This document shows positions 62,125 to 64,000 of a DNA stretch of 64,000 nt, piece by piece. Made by a program: the position numbers and the translations under genes. Numbering within the stretch: position 1 is the stretch's first letter; the number at the start of each line of letters is the position of its first letter. Location of the stretch: the NCBI RefSeq assembly GCF_002763455.1, contig NZ_NIXK01000011.1:37421-101420 (forward strand), in the 5' to 3' direction. This stretch comes from Lentibacillus sediminis. Lineage in GTDB: Bacteria > Bacillota > Bacilli > Bacillales > Amphibacillaceae. The notes under the pieces are model-generated. The model worked only from the letters and a program-made list of their open reading frames with translations. It did no database searches and had not been told where the DNA came from.

Positions 62125-63666
62125 ATGGAAGGAACGATATACTCAATTATTCCGCCCCTCTTGATGCTTGTGCTTGTAATTGCGACAAGAAAAGTATTGA
62201 TTTCACTTGGGACGGGGATTATTGTGGGGGCTCTCCTAATTCATCAGTTTGACCTGCTTGGTGCTGCCGGAGAAATTTGGGCATCCTTTGCCGGGATTTT
62301 TGTTGCGGATGGTGCGGTCAATACGGGAAATCTGCTGTTGCTTGGATTTCTGCTGCTCCTCGGGATCATGACAGCCTTTTTGCAGGCATCCGGGGGGAGC
62401 CGGGCATTTGGCGAGTGGATGGTGAAGCGGATCCGGACAAGAAGAGGCGCTCAGCTGATGACCCCAGTGGTTGGACTTTTAATTTTTATTGATGATTATT
62501 TTAACAGTCTGGCGGTCGGACAGATTGCCAGACCGTTGACCGACCGGCACCGTATCTCCCGGGCAAAGCTCGCCTATTATATTGATTCGACGTCTGCACC
62601 GGTTACGGTGATTTCTCCGATATCCAGCTGGGGCGCGTATATTATTGGGATTCTGGGCGGACTGTTTGCTGCGAACGGGATTACTGATATCCAGGCAATG
62701 GAAGCCTTTCTGCGGATGATTCCGCTGAATTTCTATGCACTGGCTGCCCTGCTGCTTGTGTTTTTGACCGCTTATTTCGGAATGGACCTCGGCAGTATGC
62801 GGACCCATGAAAAAAGAGCGAAGGAAACCGGAGAGCTGCTCGATCCTGACTCCAGCGGTGTACCGGGTGATTTAGGCGATACATTTGAGCCGAACAAGGG
62901 CGGACGGATTTATCACCTGGTCGCGCCGATCATCGTATTGGTGGTCGCAACGGTTACTGCCATGGTCATCACCGGGGCAAATGCCAGTGAAAATGTGAAC
63001 ATCTTGGCGATCTTTGCCAATACCAATGTCAACCTGTCGCTATTTATAGGCGGGCTGGCTGCTGTGGCGACCAGTCTTATTTTTCATCTGCAGCAGCAGG
63101 CACGGGCAAATTCCTGGAAAATTTATTGGGAAGGGATAAAGACCATGCTGCCGGCAATTTATATTTTATTGCTTGCATGGATGATTGGCTCGGTGATCAG
63201 CGCGCTTGGGACAGGCGAATTCCTGGCACAATTCGTCAGCAATGCTTCGATCAGCACCGCACTGCTGCCATTCTTGTTCTTCCTGATCGCCGGATTAATG
63301 GCAGTCGGGACCGGCACATCCTGGGGCACATTTGGAATCATGCTGCCGATCGCTGCTGAGGTGGCAGCCGCTACGAACATTGAGATGCTGCTCCCATCGC
63401 TCGCTGCCGTGCTTGCCGGCTCGGTGTTTGGCGACCACTGCACCCCGATTTCCGACACGACAATTCTTTCATCGACCGGTGCAGGCGCCAACCTTATCGA
63501 TCATGTGCTGACACAGCTGCCGTATGCTGTGATTGCAGCCGTGGTTGCAGCAGTTGGCTATCTGCTGATTGGATGGCTACCACCGCTGCTTGTGCTGTTG
63601 GTAGTTCTCGCAGCTCTGGTTGGGGTGGCGCTGGTTATTCGAGCCACGGCCAAACAGTCAGCTTAA
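62125..63666 (+). CDS. lysW: NhaC-family transporter under lysine riboswitch (LysW-type lysine uptake)
   Basis: 513 residues, about eleven transmembrane helices, NhaC superfamily ('GLLIFIDDYFNSLAVGQIARPLTDRHRISRAKLAYYIDSTSAPVTVISPISSWGAYI' and 'GTGTSWGTFGIMLPIAAEV', 'AGSVFGDHCTPISDTTILSSTGAGANLIDHVLTQLPYA' signatures). Annotated generally as Na+/H+ antiporter, but members placed under L-box riboswitches were proposed as lysine importers (LysW), which fits here. ATG 62125 has TTGGAGG 7 nt upstream. Lysine should switch it off by transcription termination. Confidence 0.82.
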   Translation: MEGTIYSIIPPLLMLVLVIATRKVLISLGTGIIVGALLIHQFDLLGAAGEIWASFAGIFVADGAVNTGNLLLLGFLLLLGIMTAFLQASGGSRAFGEWMVKRIRTRRGAQLMTPVVGLLIFIDDYFNSLAVGQIARPLTDRHRISRAKLAYYIDSTSAPVTVISPISSWGAYIIGILGGLFAANGITDIQAMEAFLRMIPLNFYALAALLLVFLTAYFGMDLGSMRTHEKRAKETGELLDPDSSGVPGDLGDTFEPNKGGRIYHLVAPIIVLVVATVTAMVITGANASENVNILAIFANTNVNLSLFIGGLAAVATSLIFHLQQQARANSWKIYWEGIKTMLPAIYILLLAWMIGSVISALGTGEFLAQFVSNASISTALLPFLFFLIAGLMAVGTGTSWGTFGIMLPIAAEVAAATNIEMLLPSLAAVLAGSVFGDHCTPISDTTILSSTGAGANLIDHVLTQLPYAVIAAVVAAVGYLLIGWLPPLLVLLVVLAALVGVALVIRATAKQSA

Positions 63667-63683
63667 TTTGGAAGGAAATGAAG

Positions 63684-63721
63684 GCATTCTCTCATCTATT
63701 GGGTGAGGGGGTGCTTTTTTT
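63684..63721 (+). terminator. Terminator of the lysine transporter gene
   Basis: GCATTCTCTCA (63684-63694) pairs with TGAGGGGGTGC (63704-63714) using G-U pairs, followed by seven Ts. Confidence 0.8.
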
Positions 63722-63744
63722 GTGGGGTGGAAGCAACTTAGTGG

Positions 63745-64000
63745 CGGCAGAGGGCGAGTGGTGGGCAGCAGGGCTTTCTGCTGGACAAAACGGACTGTCA
63801 GAGTGGAAGAAATGTCCAGTAGGGTGGTGCTACTGGACAAAACAAGCCGTCAGAGTGGAAGAAATGTCCACTAGAGGGGTTCTACTGGACAAAATCAGGC
63901 GACAGAGCGGTGGAAATGTCCACTAGAACAGTTCTCTAGATCAAAAGAGAGCGACTGAAGGTCCAAAAAGATGGATAGAACGCTTCTCAAGATCAAAAGA
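63745..64000. repeat. 52-bp-period tandem repeat, array 3, running off the window
   Basis: Units begin at about 63745 (diverged), 63797, 63849, 63901 and 63953, each 52 bp. The units carry GTCCACTAGAGGGGTTCTACTGGAC, an inverted repeat round GGGGTTCTA. The last units drift towards AGAACAGTTCTCTAGATC, close to array 1. No gene is supported in this region. Confidence 0.88.

Noticed and set aside
61808..62164. 118-codon plus-strand frame
   Set aside because: It runs across the lysine riboswitch and its terminator and lacks a ribosome binding site and protein-like composition.

Overview
The window looks like the chromosome of a low-to-mid G+C Gram-positive rod of the family Bacillaceae, probably a halotolerant relative of Virgibacillus, Lentibacillus or Oceanobacillus; the genus cannot be fixed from sequence alone. 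The evidence is strong AGGAGG-type ribosome binding sites, frequent TTG and GTG starts, Rho-independent terminators after most units, T-box/S-box era Firmicutes regulation (a SAM riboswitch and a lysine riboswitch), CwlO, YunB and Spx-like proteins, and sigma-A, sigma-W, Zur, FadR and CcpA type sites. Gene content follows the Bacillus subtilis order yvcPQRS-like / cwlO / yvdRST / copZ / yusM-L-K-J-I-H-F-E / metNPQ / sufCDSUB / yunEDCB, so most of the window is an old conserved backbone with small accessory insertions.

Layout. 0-8 kb: a DUF3231 protein, a small paralogous protein, an orphan HEPN protein, hemolysin III, DUF1836, a luciferase-like monooxygenase, an AraC/GyrI regulator, a HAD phosphatase and an Asp/Glu racemase. 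8-12.4 kb: a Bce/Psd-type antimicrobial-peptide sensing and detoxification module (response regulator, kinase, ATPase, FtsX-like permease) with its operator lying over the kinase stop codon. 12.4-25 kb: isochorismatase-like hydrolase, CwlO endopeptidase, YitT protein, the MoxR/DUF58/DUF4129 trio, an SMR efflux pair with a divergent TetR regulator, a VLRF1-type release-factor-like protein and the Zur/ZnuBCA zinc uptake system with two Zur boxes. 25-40 kb: copZ, a deleted proline dehydrogenase relic, fadNAE beta-oxidation genes behind a FadR box, yusI, gcvH, yusF, yusE, then the S-box controlled methionine transporter metNPQ, a decayed patch with gene fragments, and a CcpA-controlled esterase.

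40-64 kb: sufCDSUB iron-sulfur assembly; an orphan gvpP/gvpN-like pair; a chemoreceptor; an MHYT-PAS-GGDEF-EAL protein; speD; a sigma-W driven DUF4178-pspA-DUF4247-DUF350-speE membrane-stress/polyamine cluster; yunE, yunD, yunC; an HD-GYP protein; yunB; and a lysine riboswitch controlling an NhaC-family transporter.

The intergenic DNA is the most unusual part. Three 52-bp-period tandem arrays, in three different places, share a common GGTTCT core inside an inverted repeat whose arms differ between arrays but stay complementary. Three other arrays have a 20- or 21-bp period. A roughly 400-bp structured repeat is present in two full inverted copies (one splits metP from metQ) and one miniature deletion copy. 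The most promising gene system is the SpeD/DUF4178/PspA/DUF4247/DUF350/SpeE set with its sigma-W promoter.
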